DNA of 64,000 bases from Acidobacteriota bacterium (GTDB lineage: Bacteria; Acidobacteriota; Vicinamibacteria; Vicinamibacterales; JAKQTR01), in the NCBI GenBank assembly GCA_026393755.1, contig JAPKZO010000039.1, forward strand, positions 1 through 64,000. Direction: 5' to 3'. Shown here piece after piece: positions 27,223 through 36,753 of this stretch (positions within the stretch are counted from its first letter, which is position 1; each line of letters opens with the position of its first letter). The notes under the pieces are model-generated. The model made no database searches, was not told where the DNA came from, and was given only the letters and a program-made list of their open reading frames with translations. A program made the position numbers and the translations under genes.

Positions 27223-28110
27223 ATGGAAACAACCGTCTGCACGCTGTGCGGCGCGAATCGGCCGCGCCGTCTGTATCAGAAATTTGGTCTCGACATCTCG
27301 AGGTGCCGGGCCTGCGGGATGGTGTATGCGGGGCCGCAGCGCCTGACGCGCGAAGAAACGTGGGCGCGCTACAGTTCGACCTACTTCTTCGGCGAGTACC
27401 TGCCTTCGCTCGGTGTCGTTGACGGGAAGGTGGATCTGGCGACACTCGACGGCCGGCACAGGCGGACTCTCGATCACATCCGGCTCTGCCGCCGACTTGG
27501 CACCCTGCTCGAAATCGGAAGCGGCGCGGGCCTGTTTCTGAAGGCCGCGGAACGCGACGGGTGGACGGTGGCGGGCCTGGAAGTGATGACGGCGGGCGCG
27601 GAGTTCGCGCAGACCACACTTGGTCTTGACGTCCGGCAAGTGGCGTTCGAGGATGCCGACCTGCCGGCTGCGGCCTACGACGTCGTCGCCGTGTTTGAGG
27701 TCATCGAGCACCTCTCCGATCCGGCCGGCAGCCTTCGCCGGATTCTCAGCCTGTTGCGGCCGGGGGGATCCGTGGCGATCAGCACACCCAACATTTCGTC
27801 GTTCAGTCATCTCGCTCTTGGCCGGGCGTGGGCAGTCCTTAGTCCTGCCGAGCACCTGTCCTACTTCAACGAGAAGACGCTCGACGAGTTGCTTAGGTGC
27901 GCCGGCTATGTGAACGTGCGCTTCGACAGGCAATACGCGGGCGACGGCCGCTACGAGACGATGCTGCCGACGCACAGTCACGAGCCGAAATCACGACGCA
28001 CGAGGGCGTACACGTCGCTGGTCAACCGCCTCTCCCCGTTCTTTCTTCGACAGGTGCAACGTCTGGGGATCGCAGATGGACTGCATTGTCTGGCCGATCG
28101 GCCGGAGTAG
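27223..28110 (+). CDS. class I SAM methyltransferase with N-terminal zinc knuckle
   Basis: 295 aa. Four cysteines in CTLCG and CRACGM within the first 35 residues form a zinc-binding knuckle. The methyltransferase domain has motif I LLEIGSGAGLFLKAAERDGW, VFEVIEHLSDPAGSL and LRPGGSVAISTPN. This architecture is common among glycan and lipid methyltransferases (Methyltransf_23 type). GGGAGG lies upstream of the ATG and TACAAT about 55 nt upstream. Substrate unknown. Confidence 0.85.
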   Translation: METTVCTLCGANRPRRLYQKFGLDISRCRACGMVYAGPQRLTREETWARYSSTYFFGEYLPSLGVVDGKVDLATLDGRHRRTLDHIRLCRRLGTLLEIGSGAGLFLKAAERDGWTVAGLEVMTAGAEFAQTTLGLDVRQVAFEDADLPAAAYDVVAVFEVIEHLSDPAGSLRRILSLLRPGGSVAISTPNISSFSHLALGRAWAVLSPAEHLSYFNEKTLDELLRCAGYVNVRFDRQYAGDGRYETMLPTHSHEPKSRRTRAYTSLVNRLSPFFLRQVQRLGIADGLHCLADRPE

Positions 28111-28169
28111 CGGAGGGCGTCAGGGGCGCCGGGGGCGGGATCGTCGAAGGCTCGCGCCAGGGGCCGACT

Positions 28170-30389
28170 TCAGCGCGGTGCGGGCTTGGAGGTGATCGGG
28201 TCGAACACGTCCGGTGATGCGGATTCGCGCCGGTCGAACGCGCGGCGCGCCTGGTCGTAGAAGGCCTGTTGCGCCAAGAATGGCGCCTCCGCGGCGTGCC
28301 GCGCCGGCACCTTCCATACGCCGTCCGGGCCCAGCCGACGGCTCTTCACGTTGTCCTTGAACAACTGGTCCAGCGCGTCGAGCACCTTCCTGCGACAATC
28401 GGGGCTGTCGACGGGAAACGCCAGTTCGATGCGCCGGTCGAGGTTGCGGGGCATCCAGTCGGCGCTCGACAGATACACCTCGTCATCGCCGCCGTTGTGG
28501 AAGTGGAAGACGCGCGTGTGCTCGAGGAAACGCCCCACGATCGAGACGACTGAAATGCGTTCGCTCAGGCGCGCGACGCCGGGTCGCAGCATGCAGGTGC
28601 CGCGGATGTTCAACTGGATGGTGACGCCCGCCCCCGACGCACGATAGAGCGCCTGGATCACGCGCTCGTCGACGAGCGCGTTCATCTTGGCGCGGATTAG
28701 CGCCGGTTGGCCGTTCTGCGCGCGGCGCGTTTCGCGCTCGACGAGCTTGAGCACCCGCTCCCGCAGTTGCGTGGGCGCCATCACCAGATGCTCCATCCGC
28801 GGAGGATCCGAGAATCCCGTCAGTGCGTTGAAGAACGCGGACGCGTCGACGCCGACGCTCGGGCGTGACGTCATCAGCCCCATGTCGACGTAGAGCCTGG
28901 CGGTCCGGTGGTTGTAGTTGCCCGTGCCCAGGTGCACGTACCGCCGGATGCCCTGCGCGGTGCGCCGGACCACGAGGCAAATCTTGGCGTGCACCTTGAG
29001 GCCGCGGATGCCGTAAATGACGTGTGCGCCGGATTCCTCGAGTGCGCGGGCCCACTTGATGTTGCGCTCCTCGTCGAAGCGCGCCATCAGTTCGACCACC
29101 ACGGTCACCTGCTTGCCCTGGTCGGCTGCCCGCTCGAGCGCGCGGATGATCGGCGAGTCCGTGCCCGGCCGATAGAGCGTCATCTTGATGGCGAGCACGT
29201 CGGGATCCTCGGCCGCCTGATCGACCAGCGCCACGACCGGATCGAACGAGTCGTACGGGTGATGGAGAAGCAGGTCGCGGCTGTCGAGCGTCTCGAAGAT
29301 GTGGCTCTCGTCGCGCGCGTCGACCAGCGGCACGCTCTTCTGCGGGATGTCGCGCAGGCGGTCAAACCCCGGGAGCTCAACCAGCGTCATCAGCGCGCGC
29401 AGATCGACCGGGCCGGCCACGCGGTAGATGTCCGGCGTGCGGACGTCAACCTGATCCGCCACCTCGGCGAGCAGCTCACGGCTGACGCCCGCCTCGACCT
29501 CGAGGCGCACCACGTCGTTGCGGCGCCGCTGGCGCAACTCCTCCTCGAGCGCCTCGACGTACGACCCGCCGCCCTCGTCATCGAGCTCGAGTTCCGCGTC
29601 TCGCGACAGTCGGATGGCCGCCGACTCGATCACCTGCTGACCGGGGAACAGCGTCTCGAGATGCGCGAGGATGATCGCCTCGAGCCACACGAATGTGACC
29701 GGATCGGCGACGCCTGCGGTTCGCGCCTCACCCCCGCGAGCGAGATCGCTCCCCGTTTTGCCGCCGCCGCCGAGTACTCTGACCAGGCGCGGCAGCCGCG
29801 ACGGCACCTGCACGATGGCGAGCCGCTGGGCCGACTCGTCTTCGCCCGGCGCCAGACACAGCGCCAGGTTCAGGCTGAGCGACGACAGCATCGGGAAGGG
29901 CCGCGCCGCATCAATCGCCAGTGGCGTAAGAACGGGCAGCACCTCTTCCCTGAAGTACGCCGTCACCGCGGCGCGCTGCGATTCGGCGAGTTCGGATAGC
30001 GTCGCGACGTGAATGCCCTCCCGCGCCAGGGCAGGCAGCAACTCGGACACGACCAGCGTGTAGAGGCGCTCCACAAGCCGATGGGCCTGGGCGGACACCT
30101 CGGCCAGTTGGCGGGATGGCGACAGCCCGGCGGCGTCCGGGTCGGCGTCTCCATCGCGCACGGCGTTGCGGAGCCCGGCCACACGCACCATCACGAACTC
30201 GTCGAGGTTCGACGCCGTGATGGCGGCGAACTTCACGCGCTCGAGCAGCGGGGTTGTCGTGTCGGCAGCCTCTTCAAGCACGCGCTCGTTGAAGGCGAGC
30301 CACGACAGTTCGCGGTTGAAGAACTGTCCCGGCTGGCGCTCGACCTTCGTCTTCGCCTTCGAGGTTCTTCCTGCGCGCTTTGCGCTCAC
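28170..30389 (-). CDS. ppk1: polyphosphate kinase 1
   Basis: 739 aa, normal length. The N-terminal domain has FFNRELSWLAFNERVLEEA and ASNLDEFVMVRVAG. The catalytic phospholipase-D-like half has the autophosphorylated histidine in IRGLKVHAKICLV (His467), then VHLGTGNYNHRTARLYVDMG. It makes polyphosphate from ATP reversibly. It starts with GTG, overlapping the TGA of ppx as GTGA (30389-30386), so the two opposing activities are translated from one mRNA. Confidence 0.96.
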   Translation of the reverse strand: MSAKRAGRTSKAKTKVERQPGQFFNRELSWLAFNERVLEEAADTTTPLLERVKFAAITASNLDEFVMVRVAGLRNAVRDGDADPDAAGLSPSRQLAEVSAQAHRLVERLYTLVVSELLPALAREGIHVATLSELAESQRAAVTAYFREEVLPVLTPLAIDAARPFPMLSSLSLNLALCLAPGEDESAQRLAIVQVPSRLPRLVRVLGGGGKTGSDLARGGEARTAGVADPVTFVWLEAIILAHLETLFPGQQVIESAAIRLSRDAELELDDEGGGSYVEALEEELRQRRRNDVVRLEVEAGVSRELLAEVADQVDVRTPDIYRVAGPVDLRALMTLVELPGFDRLRDIPQKSVPLVDARDESHIFETLDSRDLLLHHPYDSFDPVVALVDQAAEDPDVLAIKMTLYRPGTDSPIIRALERAADQGKQVTVVVELMARFDEERNIKWARALEESGAHVIYGIRGLKVHAKICLVVRRTAQGIRRYVHLGTGNYNHRTARLYVDMGLMTSRPSVGVDASAFFNALTGFSDPPRMEHLVMAPTQLRERVLKLVERETRRAQNGQPALIRAKMNALVDERVIQALYRASGAGVTIQLNIRGTCMLRPGVARLSERISVVSIVGRFLEHTRVFHFHNGGDDEVYLSSADWMPRNLDRRIELAFPVDSPDCRRKVLDALDQLFKDNVKSRRLGPDGVWKVPARHAAEAPFLAQQAFYDQARRAFDRRESASPDVFDPITSKPAPR

Positions 30390-31945
30390 GATTGCACCCC
30401 GGCGCCCCGCACCAGCAGGCGCATGCCAAACACGTCGAGAAACAGATCGGCCCGCGCCTCGCTCGCCATCCGCTCGAGCGACAGATCGCCGGTGCCATCG
30501 ACGTCGAGCACCCAGCCGTTCTCCTCGCGCCGGAGGGTGAGGTTCCGGATCTTCTGCGCGTGTTCGGCATCGAGCGCATTGGCCACGCGGAGGATGGCCG
30601 CCAGCTTGTTGACCCGCACGCGGTCCTGCCGGTCGAGTGCGATGTACGGCAGGTGTGATCGTTGCGGCAGGGCCCGGCGGTGATACCGGGCCACGTTGGC
30701 AATCACGTCCTTGTCGTCCGACGTGAGGCCGAAGATTTCGGAGGCCGAGATCAGGTACTGCGCATGCTTGTGGTGGGCGCGCAGTCCCACGAACAGGCCG
30801 ATATCGTGCAGCAGCGCGGTCACCTCCAGCAGCAGCCGATCGCGGCGCGACAACCCGTGTTCTTCCTGAAGCTGGTCGAACAGCCGTGTCGCCAGAGAGG
30901 CCACGGCGCGGGCGTGTCTGGCATCGTACCGGTACTTTTCGCCGAGCGACTCCGCGCTCGCCAGCGCCTGCGCGCCGAAATCCGTCAAATCGCCCTCGAC
31001 GCCCGCCCCGACCAGGTCCGTCAGCAGCCCCACGCGAAGCGACACGTCAGGTACAATCACCGCGGCAGCGGCCGTCTCGACCAGCAGCGCGCGGTACACG
31101 AGCAGCGCCGGCACCAGTGTCTCGGCATCCACCGGCGACAGCCCATAGCGATCCACCAGCTCGTCTTCGTCGAGCTTCTCGATGCGGGAACAGAACTCCA
31201 GAAACGCCTCGCGCGGAACTTCGCGCACGTGTCCTTCGGGCGCGTCAACCAGTTCCTGCGCGACGAACCGCACATCCTGACCGAGCGCAATGACGTGCTC
31301 CGCCTTCCGCAGCGGCATCTCGTTGCAGATGTCGGTGACGATGTTGGCGATGTGGCGGCTCATGACACGAACACTGCGATCGTGCGGGCGCTGCGCGGCG
31401 GCGAGGCCTTGCCGCATGCGCACGGACCCGAGCGCGTAGACGCCTGAGTACTTCGGCTTGGCGCTCTCGAGCAACGTCAGGTCGGCCGATCCCCCGCCCA
31501 CTTCGACCAGCAGCGTGTGGGGCGCATCGAGGGCCGGATGTCCCTTCAAGCGATCGCGGACGGCCAGGTAGGTGAGGCGGCTCTCTTCCGATCCGTCAAT
31601 GATCTCGATGAGCAGGCCCGTCCGCAGCTGCACGCGGTCGAGAAAGGTGTCGGAGTTGGACGCCTCGCGGACGGCACTGGTCGCCACCGCCCGGTAGCGG
31701 GCGACGCCATAGGTATCCATCAGCCGGCGGAAGCCCTCGAGCGCCTTGAGCGCGGCTTCCATCGACGGCGCGCCGATTTTGCCGCTCGAGAACGTGTCCT
31801 TGCCAAGCAGCACGCCGCGCGACGCCTCTTCGATGAGGAACGGGCGTTGGCCGGGCCGGACTTCGGCAACGACCAGGCGCACGGCACTGGCGCCGATGTC
31901 GATGACCGCGACGGCTTCGGGGTTCGGCGTGGATTCGTCGCTCAT
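30386..31945 (-). CDS. ppx: Ppx/GppA exopolyphosphatase family protein with C-terminal HD domain
   Basis: 519 aa. The ASKHA ATPase fold shows the phosphate-1 loop AVIDIGASAVRLVVAEV and LVEVGGGSADLTLLE. The C-terminal HD-like domain has VTALLHDIGLFVGLRAHHKH and VARYHRR. It should degrade polyphosphate and/or pppGpp. Coupling to ppk1 through a 4-nt overlap supports a polyphosphate role. The canonical IDxGSNS loop has Ala-Ser-Ala, a common variant. Confidence 0.93.
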   Translation of the reverse strand: MSDESTPNPEAVAVIDIGASAVRLVVAEVRPGQRPFLIEEASRGVLLGKDTFSSGKIGAPSMEAALKALEGFRRLMDTYGVARYRAVATSAVREASNSDTFLDRVQLRTGLLIEIIDGSEESRLTYLAVRDRLKGHPALDAPHTLLVEVGGGSADLTLLESAKPKYSGVYALGSVRMRQGLAAAQRPHDRSVRVMSRHIANIVTDICNEMPLRKAEHVIALGQDVRFVAQELVDAPEGHVREVPREAFLEFCSRIEKLDEDELVDRYGLSPVDAETLVPALLVYRALLVETAAAAVIVPDVSLRVGLLTDLVGAGVEGDLTDFGAQALASAESLGEKYRYDARHARAVASLATRLFDQLQEEHGLSRRDRLLLEVTALLHDIGLFVGLRAHHKHAQYLISASEIFGLTSDDKDVIANVARYHRRALPQRSHLPYIALDRQDRVRVNKLAAILRVANALDAEHAQKIRNLTLRREENGWVLDVDGTGDLSLERMASEARADLFLDVFGMRLLVRGAGVQS

Positions 31946-32074
31946 GGGGTCGACGGAGTCGGGCGGCGCAGCATCTCCATCCTACGGAACAGCATACACC
32001 GCCGCAGTTGGAACGCGGCGTTCCCAGCCCTGGGCCCTTTCCAGGACCCTCCCGTCTGTCATCCGAAGGGCGTA

Positions 32075-32096
32075 GGGGCACGGCATGCGGTGCCCC
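32075..32096. repeat. dispersed palindromic repeat copy 2
   Basis: A 22-bp near-palindrome with the core GGCACGGCATGCGGTGCC, one base different from the copy at 24622-24641. It lies 4 nt after the stop of the TPR/WD40 gene (minus strand, stop at 32101) and downstream of it in the sense of transcription. It is probably a transcribed 3' hairpin. Confidence 0.65.
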
Positions 32097-32100
32097 CAGG

Positions 32101-34278
32101 CTACTTCTTTGCCGTGGCGGCCTTTCCGTTCGCAGGTGGGAGGAATCGCTCCAGCACCCACATTTGGTCTGGCTCATAGCGACGCGCGTGCAGCGCGAGC
32201 CGCCGGCCGTCTGGATGAACCGCGATGTTGTTGATCAGGCCAATATTCGTGTCGTAGCGAACGACCGGTCCCCCGCCCGCCGGGATGGACCATAACTGTC
32301 CATCTCGCTCACCGGTCCCGGCGTAGGTGCTGAAGAAGATGCGTGTGCCGTCAGCGGACCAGGCCACGGCCCTGATGGTGACATGTTCCGCCGCCCGATA
32401 GACTTCTCTCCACTCTCCGGACTCAACCTGCAAGACCTTGAGAACTGACGCTTCCCGGTTCGGGCCCGTTCGCTCTTCGTAGGCGACAGCGTTGTCATCG
32501 GGCGATACGCTGATCCTCGGGTAGCTGTACAGTTCGGTGCCGCGGTAGATCTCACGCATGACCTGCGTCTCGAGGTCGGTCACGTTGAGCGTGGCAGTTT
32601 TGGTAGCCCGGTCGCTCGTCAAGGAATAGGCGCGCGCCCTGTCGTTCGAATAGGCAGCTGCCTGGAGGCGAGGGATCTTCCGAGTTATGTCTCCGGTACG
32701 CATGTCAATCGACCCGAGCGCCGACGCGCCGTCCTTTCCGTGAACCAAGGTCAGAAATGCCAATGCGTCTGCCCTGCCCGTGATGGCGTACGCCACGCCG
32801 AACAACGAAGCCGGTTCCGACAACGTCACTCGACGGCGCTTCCCCGTCTCGATGTAGAGCGTTTGGAGGACCTGCAATTCGGCAACGCTCTGCATGCCCG
32901 TCCCCGAAGACAAATAGCCGAGGACCTTCCCGTCCCGCGACCACGCCGGAGCAGTAGTCCCACCGACGTCAACCGAGGCGACATTTGACGGCGGCGCGGT
33001 GAGCATGGCCATTGACGGGTCGAGTGTCACGGTATAGACGTCGGTCGTTGAACCGCGGACGCTGTAGAAGACGCTGCCATCTCGCGTGAGAGACGAGGGC
33101 CATCCACCGAGGTTTGCCTTCACCAGTCGCGGGGCGCCAGTGGATTTCCCGTCGGTGACTGGCAAACTCCAGAGCCCAAGCGACTGCCCCCGGTCGCTCA
33201 CGAAGACCAGCGCGGACCCGTCCGGCGTCCAGCCCACCAGCTTCGTCGAGGAAGAATCGTCAAGAACGGCCGTCTGCCCACTGCCATCGGCGCGCATGAG
33301 ATAGAGATCGGAGTCGAGGACATCGGTTGGCTTGGCGCGATCAAGGGCGATATACCGGCCGTCGGGTGAGTACCGCACTCCGCTGACATGGAGCCTTCCG
33401 TTGTCTGGGCTGTCTGGCCCCGCCAGGGTTCGCATCGAGCCGTCAGACGCTCTGACGGCGACGAGGACGCCCGGGCGCGTAGAAGTCATCGCTAGCAGTT
33501 CCTGGCCGTCTGGTGACCAGTCGTAGACGGACATGATGCCGTCTCGCAACAGCCGCTGGGCGGTTCCATCCGCGTTGATGATGCGAAGCACGTACTTGTC
33601 TCCCGATGACCAGGCGTACGCGATGCGCACTCCGTCGTGAGACCAGACCGTCGAATACATGCTCATGTCGCACGCGGCTGCCGTACAGCCCGTGCTCGGT
33701 GTCAGCCGACGACTGGTGCCACTTGCCATGTCGTAGATCTGCAGGTTGTACCCGTCTCCCGATGTGAAACTCGTATAGACCAGGTACTTTCCATCGGGGG
33801 AGGCCACGCCGCCGCCGTCGTTGATCGGTGTGGGCAGCGTGCCGTTGGCCTTGGACCAGATCAGGCGGGCGGCTGCCGTCCTGGGGGCGAGTGTGGGTTC
33901 CGTGCCCAGCGCCACCAGCCGTGCCTTTGCCTGGGTTGCGAGACCCGCTTGGTCGGGGAAGTTCGCGACGACGGCCTCGTAGGCCTTGAGCGCTTCGCCG
34001 GCGCCCAGGCGCTCGTAGCAGACGCCGATGCGGAACTGGGCGCGGGCCTTTTGCTCGCGCGTGGCATCGGCCGCCGCCAACACTTTGCGGTAGCTGGCAA
34101 TGGCGGCGTCGAGCCTCCCTTCGATCTGCTCCTGGTAGTGCGCCGCTCCGAGCAGCGCGTCCGCCGTTGCCTGTTGCGTCGTCGCGGCCTTCTGCTGGCC
34201 ACTGGCGACGGCCAGCCAGCCACCACACGTGACGGTCATCAATGCCGCCACCGCCATCCGCCGTTGCCACATCTTCAT
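32101..34278 (-). CDS. secreted TPR plus WD40/TolB-like beta-propeller protein
   Basis: 725 aa. A signal peptide (MAVAALMTVTCGGWLAVASG) leads to TPR-like helices (IASYRKVLAAADATREQKAR, IGVCYERLGAGEALKAYEAV). About ten WD40-like/TolB blades follow: VASPDGKYLVYTSF, VWSHDGVRIAYAWS, DWSPDGQELLAMTS, RYSPDGRYIALD, SVSPDDNAVAYEE and AWSADGTRIFFSTY. Likely periplasmic. AGGAGG lies upstream of the ATG. It is 106 nt downstream of the unusual histidine kinase on the same strand, so the two may be co-transcribed. Specific function unknown. Confidence 0.85.
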   Translation of the reverse strand: MKMWQRRMAVAALMTVTCGGWLAVASGQQKAATTQQATADALLGAAHYQEQIEGRLDAAIASYRKVLAAADATREQKARAQFRIGVCYERLGAGEALKAYEAVVANFPDQAGLATQAKARLVALGTEPTLAPRTAAARLIWSKANGTLPTPINDGGGVASPDGKYLVYTSFTSGDGYNLQIYDMASGTSRRLTPSTGCTAAACDMSMYSTVWSHDGVRIAYAWSSGDKYVLRIINADGTAQRLLRDGIMSVYDWSPDGQELLAMTSTRPGVLVAVRASDGSMRTLAGPDSPDNGRLHVSGVRYSPDGRYIALDRAKPTDVLDSDLYLMRADGSGQTAVLDDSSSTKLVGWTPDGSALVFVSDRGQSLGLWSLPVTDGKSTGAPRLVKANLGGWPSSLTRDGSVFYSVRGSTTDVYTVTLDPSMAMLTAPPSNVASVDVGGTTAPAWSRDGKVLGYLSSGTGMQSVAELQVLQTLYIETGKRRRVTLSEPASLFGVAYAITGRADALAFLTLVHGKDGASALGSIDMRTGDITRKIPRLQAAAYSNDRARAYSLTSDRATKTATLNVTDLETQVMREIYRGTELYSYPRISVSPDDNAVAYEERTGPNREASVLKVLQVESGEWREVYRAAEHVTIRAVAWSADGTRIFFSTYAGTGERDGQLWSIPAGGGPVVRYDTNIGLINNIAVHPDGRRLALHARRYEPDQMWVLERFLPPANGKAATAKK

Positions 34279-34384
34279 CGTCGTGCCTCCTGACTCGGAA
34301 GCCTATCTCGCACACACGGTGCGCGCGTCAGAGGCGAGTCAAGATCCAGGTCAAGATTGGTCTCAGTCCCGGGGGCGAATCGGC

Positions 34385-36604
34385 TCATCCGTCGAACCGG
34401 TAGCCGAGGCCCCGCACGCCGACGACGATTCTCGGCGTGGCGGGATCGGGCTCGATCTTCGACCGCAGGTTGTTGACGTGCGTGTAGATGACGCGGTCGG
34501 TCAGGAACACGTCGGCACCCCACACGCGCTGCAGGAGTTGGTCGATCGTGACCACCTTGCCGCGGCTCTGGTAGAGCGTCCTGAGAATCTTGAACTCCGT
34601 CGCGGTCAGCCGAATCGGCTGACCCGCGTTCGCCACGTCGATTGTCCCGCCGTGCGCGGAGACGATGTGCTGGACGAGGCTCAGGCCGAGGCCGGTGCCC
34701 CGTGCGGGACCGTCAAGCGCGCGGCCGCGGAAGAAGCGATCGAAGACGTACGGCCGGTCGCTGACCGGAATGCCAACGCCCTTGTCTCTCACAGAAACAC
34801 ACAGCCCGGCCCCGTTCTGACTTGCGTCGATCCAGACCGTGTCGCAGTCTGGCGAGTACTTGACGGCGTTGTCGAGCAGATTGTGGATCGCCCTGGCGAG
34901 GGCCGACCGATCTCCACGGATGAACGCGAGTGCGTCCGGGATCGCCGATTCCAGCCGCTTGTCCTGCCCGAGCGTCGCTTGGAACTCCGCGACCGTCTGC
35001 CGCAGCCACGCCGTCGTCTCGATGTTCTCGAATTGGTATTGCTGCCGCCCCTCTTCCATCCTCGCGAAGTCCAGCACGTCCTCCACGAGCCGGCTCAGGC
35101 GCTCAGCCGCGGCGACGACCTGGGCGTAGTAGTGGTGCTTCCGATCCTCCGTCGCGACCCGGTCGTGCAGCAGCATCTCCCCGTAATGACGGATGCCGGT
35201 GAGCGGAGTACGGAATTCGTGCGACACGGCCGAAACGAACTGCGACTTGAGCCGCGCGACCGCGAGCTCGCGCGAGACCGTGCGGAGCGTGAGCGTGGTG
35301 CCCACCACGAGCGAAGCCGCCATCACGAGCAGCATCGCCACATACAGCCACTGCCGCCGTTGAAACCCCGAGAGCAGAACGTCCGGGTGCCGCAGTCGGA
35401 CGTCGATCTTCCAAGTGAGACCGGCGTGGTGGACGAGGCGCGCGGTGGCAAGCCGCGCATCCGGCGGGGGTGGAGCCCCGTCCTCGATGGACGCGAACAA
35501 CCGTGTCCCATTGGAGTCAGCGAGCGTGATTGTCACCTCGGCGAGGAGTTGGGCGAACACCGCCGGCCACACATGCTGGGAGAGGGTGGATGATGAGAGC
35601 ACGATCGCGCGCAAATGGCCGGAGGACACACTTGTGAAGACCAGGAACACCCGGTCGTCAACCTGAAGCATGCGCGTGGACGCGGGCGCTCCGCCCGCAC
35701 GGGGTTCCGAGACGATGGCTTCCACTGCGCGCGAGAGTGAGCGTTTCTCCTCTTCGCGGGCGGCGAGTTTCTCGACCTCCGCGCTTCTGGCGGCGCTGCC
35801 GCTGAAAAGGCCGCGCACTTGTCCCGAGTAGGCCCAGTACCAGGTGCGGTCGAGTCGCCAGCGCCCATCGACGAGATCGCGATAGATCGGCAAGGCGCAC
35901 GCGTCGCGTTGCTGGGCAGGCGCAACCACGCACAGCGCGCAGGTCGCCAGCAGGCCGGCCGGCACCCCGTTCACGCTTGTGCCCGCCAGGCGTTCGAGGT
36001 CTCGGTACGCGGAGGCTGCGAGGTCTTCGCGCCCCGAGTTTCGGTACGTGCGCGCGAGTCTGACAAGCACGTCGGCGCGCGCTGCGGGATCGGCGGTGGC
36101 CGCGAGCGCGCGATACGCGGCGGCCGCACGCACCAGGTCGCGCTGTTCCAGTTCGATGCGCTCGGCAGCCGCAAGCGCGGGCACGACCGGGAGCGGGGCG
36201 AGTGGCCTCGCGTCGGAAGCCGCGACCTCGTACAACAATCGGCGATCAGGCCAGACGCGAGTGCCACTCGGTCCGCTCATGACACACACCGAGAGGTCGG
36301 ACCTCTCGAGAGCCGCGCGGATCAACGGCCTGAACATGAGGGGGTCTGGACTCGACTGGAGCGGGAACGCGGCCAGCGCCGACGTCCATCCCCGCAGTTC
36401 GGTTTCAAGCGACGCCACGGCGCGGTCCGCGAGCACGTCTCGCCGTTCGCGGACCTGCTGGTCGGCCAGGCTGCGGTCCTGCCGCAGGGTAATGATACCG
36501 AGGGCCGACAGGACGAAGCCGGGCAGGATGACGGCCAAGGCGAACAGCACGAATGTGCGCCACGACATGGGCGACGTGCGGTCGAGTCGGCGTGAGGCGC
36601 GCAT
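34385..36604 (-). CDS. membrane histidine kinase fused directly to an OmpR-type winged helix, no receiver domain
   Basis: 739 aa. The first transmembrane helix is TFVLFALAVILPGFVLSALG. A large periplasmic part with TPR-like helices (LVRAAAAYRALAATADPAAR) follows, then a second helix (LYVAMLLVMAASLVVGTTL). HisKA has His462 (FVSAVSHEFRTPLTGIRHYG). HATPase has NLLDNAVKY, VRDKGVGIPV, FDRFFRG and GTGLGLSLVQHIV. About ten residues later (GGTIDVANA), without the last HATPase strand, the frame runs into GQPIRLTATEFKILRTLYQS, then VYTHVNNLRSKIEPD-like and VVGVRGLGYRFDG. That is a winged helix lacking its first strands. The join is near 34630. No receiver or acceptor Asp exists between. It looks like an in-frame deletion joining a kinase gene to its downstream regulator gene. 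Start ATG 36604 or 36568. Confidence 0.88.
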   Translation of the reverse strand: MRASRRLDRTSPMSWRTFVLFALAVILPGFVLSALGIITLRQDRSLADQQVRERRDVLADRAVASLETELRGWTSALAAFPLQSSPDPLMFRPLIRAALERSDLSVCVMSGPSGTRVWPDRRLLYEVAASDARPLAPLPVVPALAAAERIELEQRDLVRAAAAYRALAATADPAARADVLVRLARTYRNSGREDLAASAYRDLERLAGTSVNGVPAGLLATCALCVVAPAQQRDACALPIYRDLVDGRWRLDRTWYWAYSGQVRGLFSGSAARSAEVEKLAAREEEKRSLSRAVEAIVSEPRAGGAPASTRMLQVDDRVFLVFTSVSSGHLRAIVLSSSTLSQHVWPAVFAQLLAEVTITLADSNGTRLFASIEDGAPPPPDARLATARLVHHAGLTWKIDVRLRHPDVLLSGFQRRQWLYVAMLLVMAASLVVGTTLTLRTVSRELAVARLKSQFVSAVSHEFRTPLTGIRHYGEMLLHDRVATEDRKHHYYAQVVAAAERLSRLVEDVLDFARMEEGRQQYQFENIETTAWLRQTVAEFQATLGQDKRLESAIPDALAFIRGDRSALARAIHNLLDNAVKYSPDCDTVWIDASQNGAGLCVSVRDKGVGIPVSDRPYVFDRFFRGRALDGPARGTGLGLSLVQHIVSAHGGTIDVANAGQPIRLTATEFKILRTLYQSRGKVVTIDQLLQRVWGADVFLTDRVIYTHVNNLRSKIEPDPATPRIVVGVRGLGYRFDG

Positions 36605-36715
36605 CGGGACGTTAGCCTTATAGCACAGCCTCAGGGGGCAGAAGCCCGCGCTTGACTCAATCTTGACCGGAACCCATGACGTATCGACGCGACCTCCGAC
36701 CACCGGCGCATGCGC

Positions 36716-36744
36716 TTGTAGGGCGGCCTGCCCGGGCGTAGAAT
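36716..36744 (+). promoter_or_regulatory. probable promoter of the antitoxin/RelE operon
   Basis: TTGTAG (36716-36721) and TAGAAT (36739-36744) are separated by 17 nt. The -10 match is 5 of 6, the -35 only 3 of 6. The -10 box ends 9 nt before the ATG at 36754, giving a leader of a few bases at most. Confidence 0.4.
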
Positions 36745-36753
36745 TGGCTCATC

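Noticed and set aside
34229-35593. 454-aa plus-strand frame over the histidine kinase
   Set aside because: Antisense shadow of the kinase/winged-helix gene; Arg- and Val-rich with no domain.
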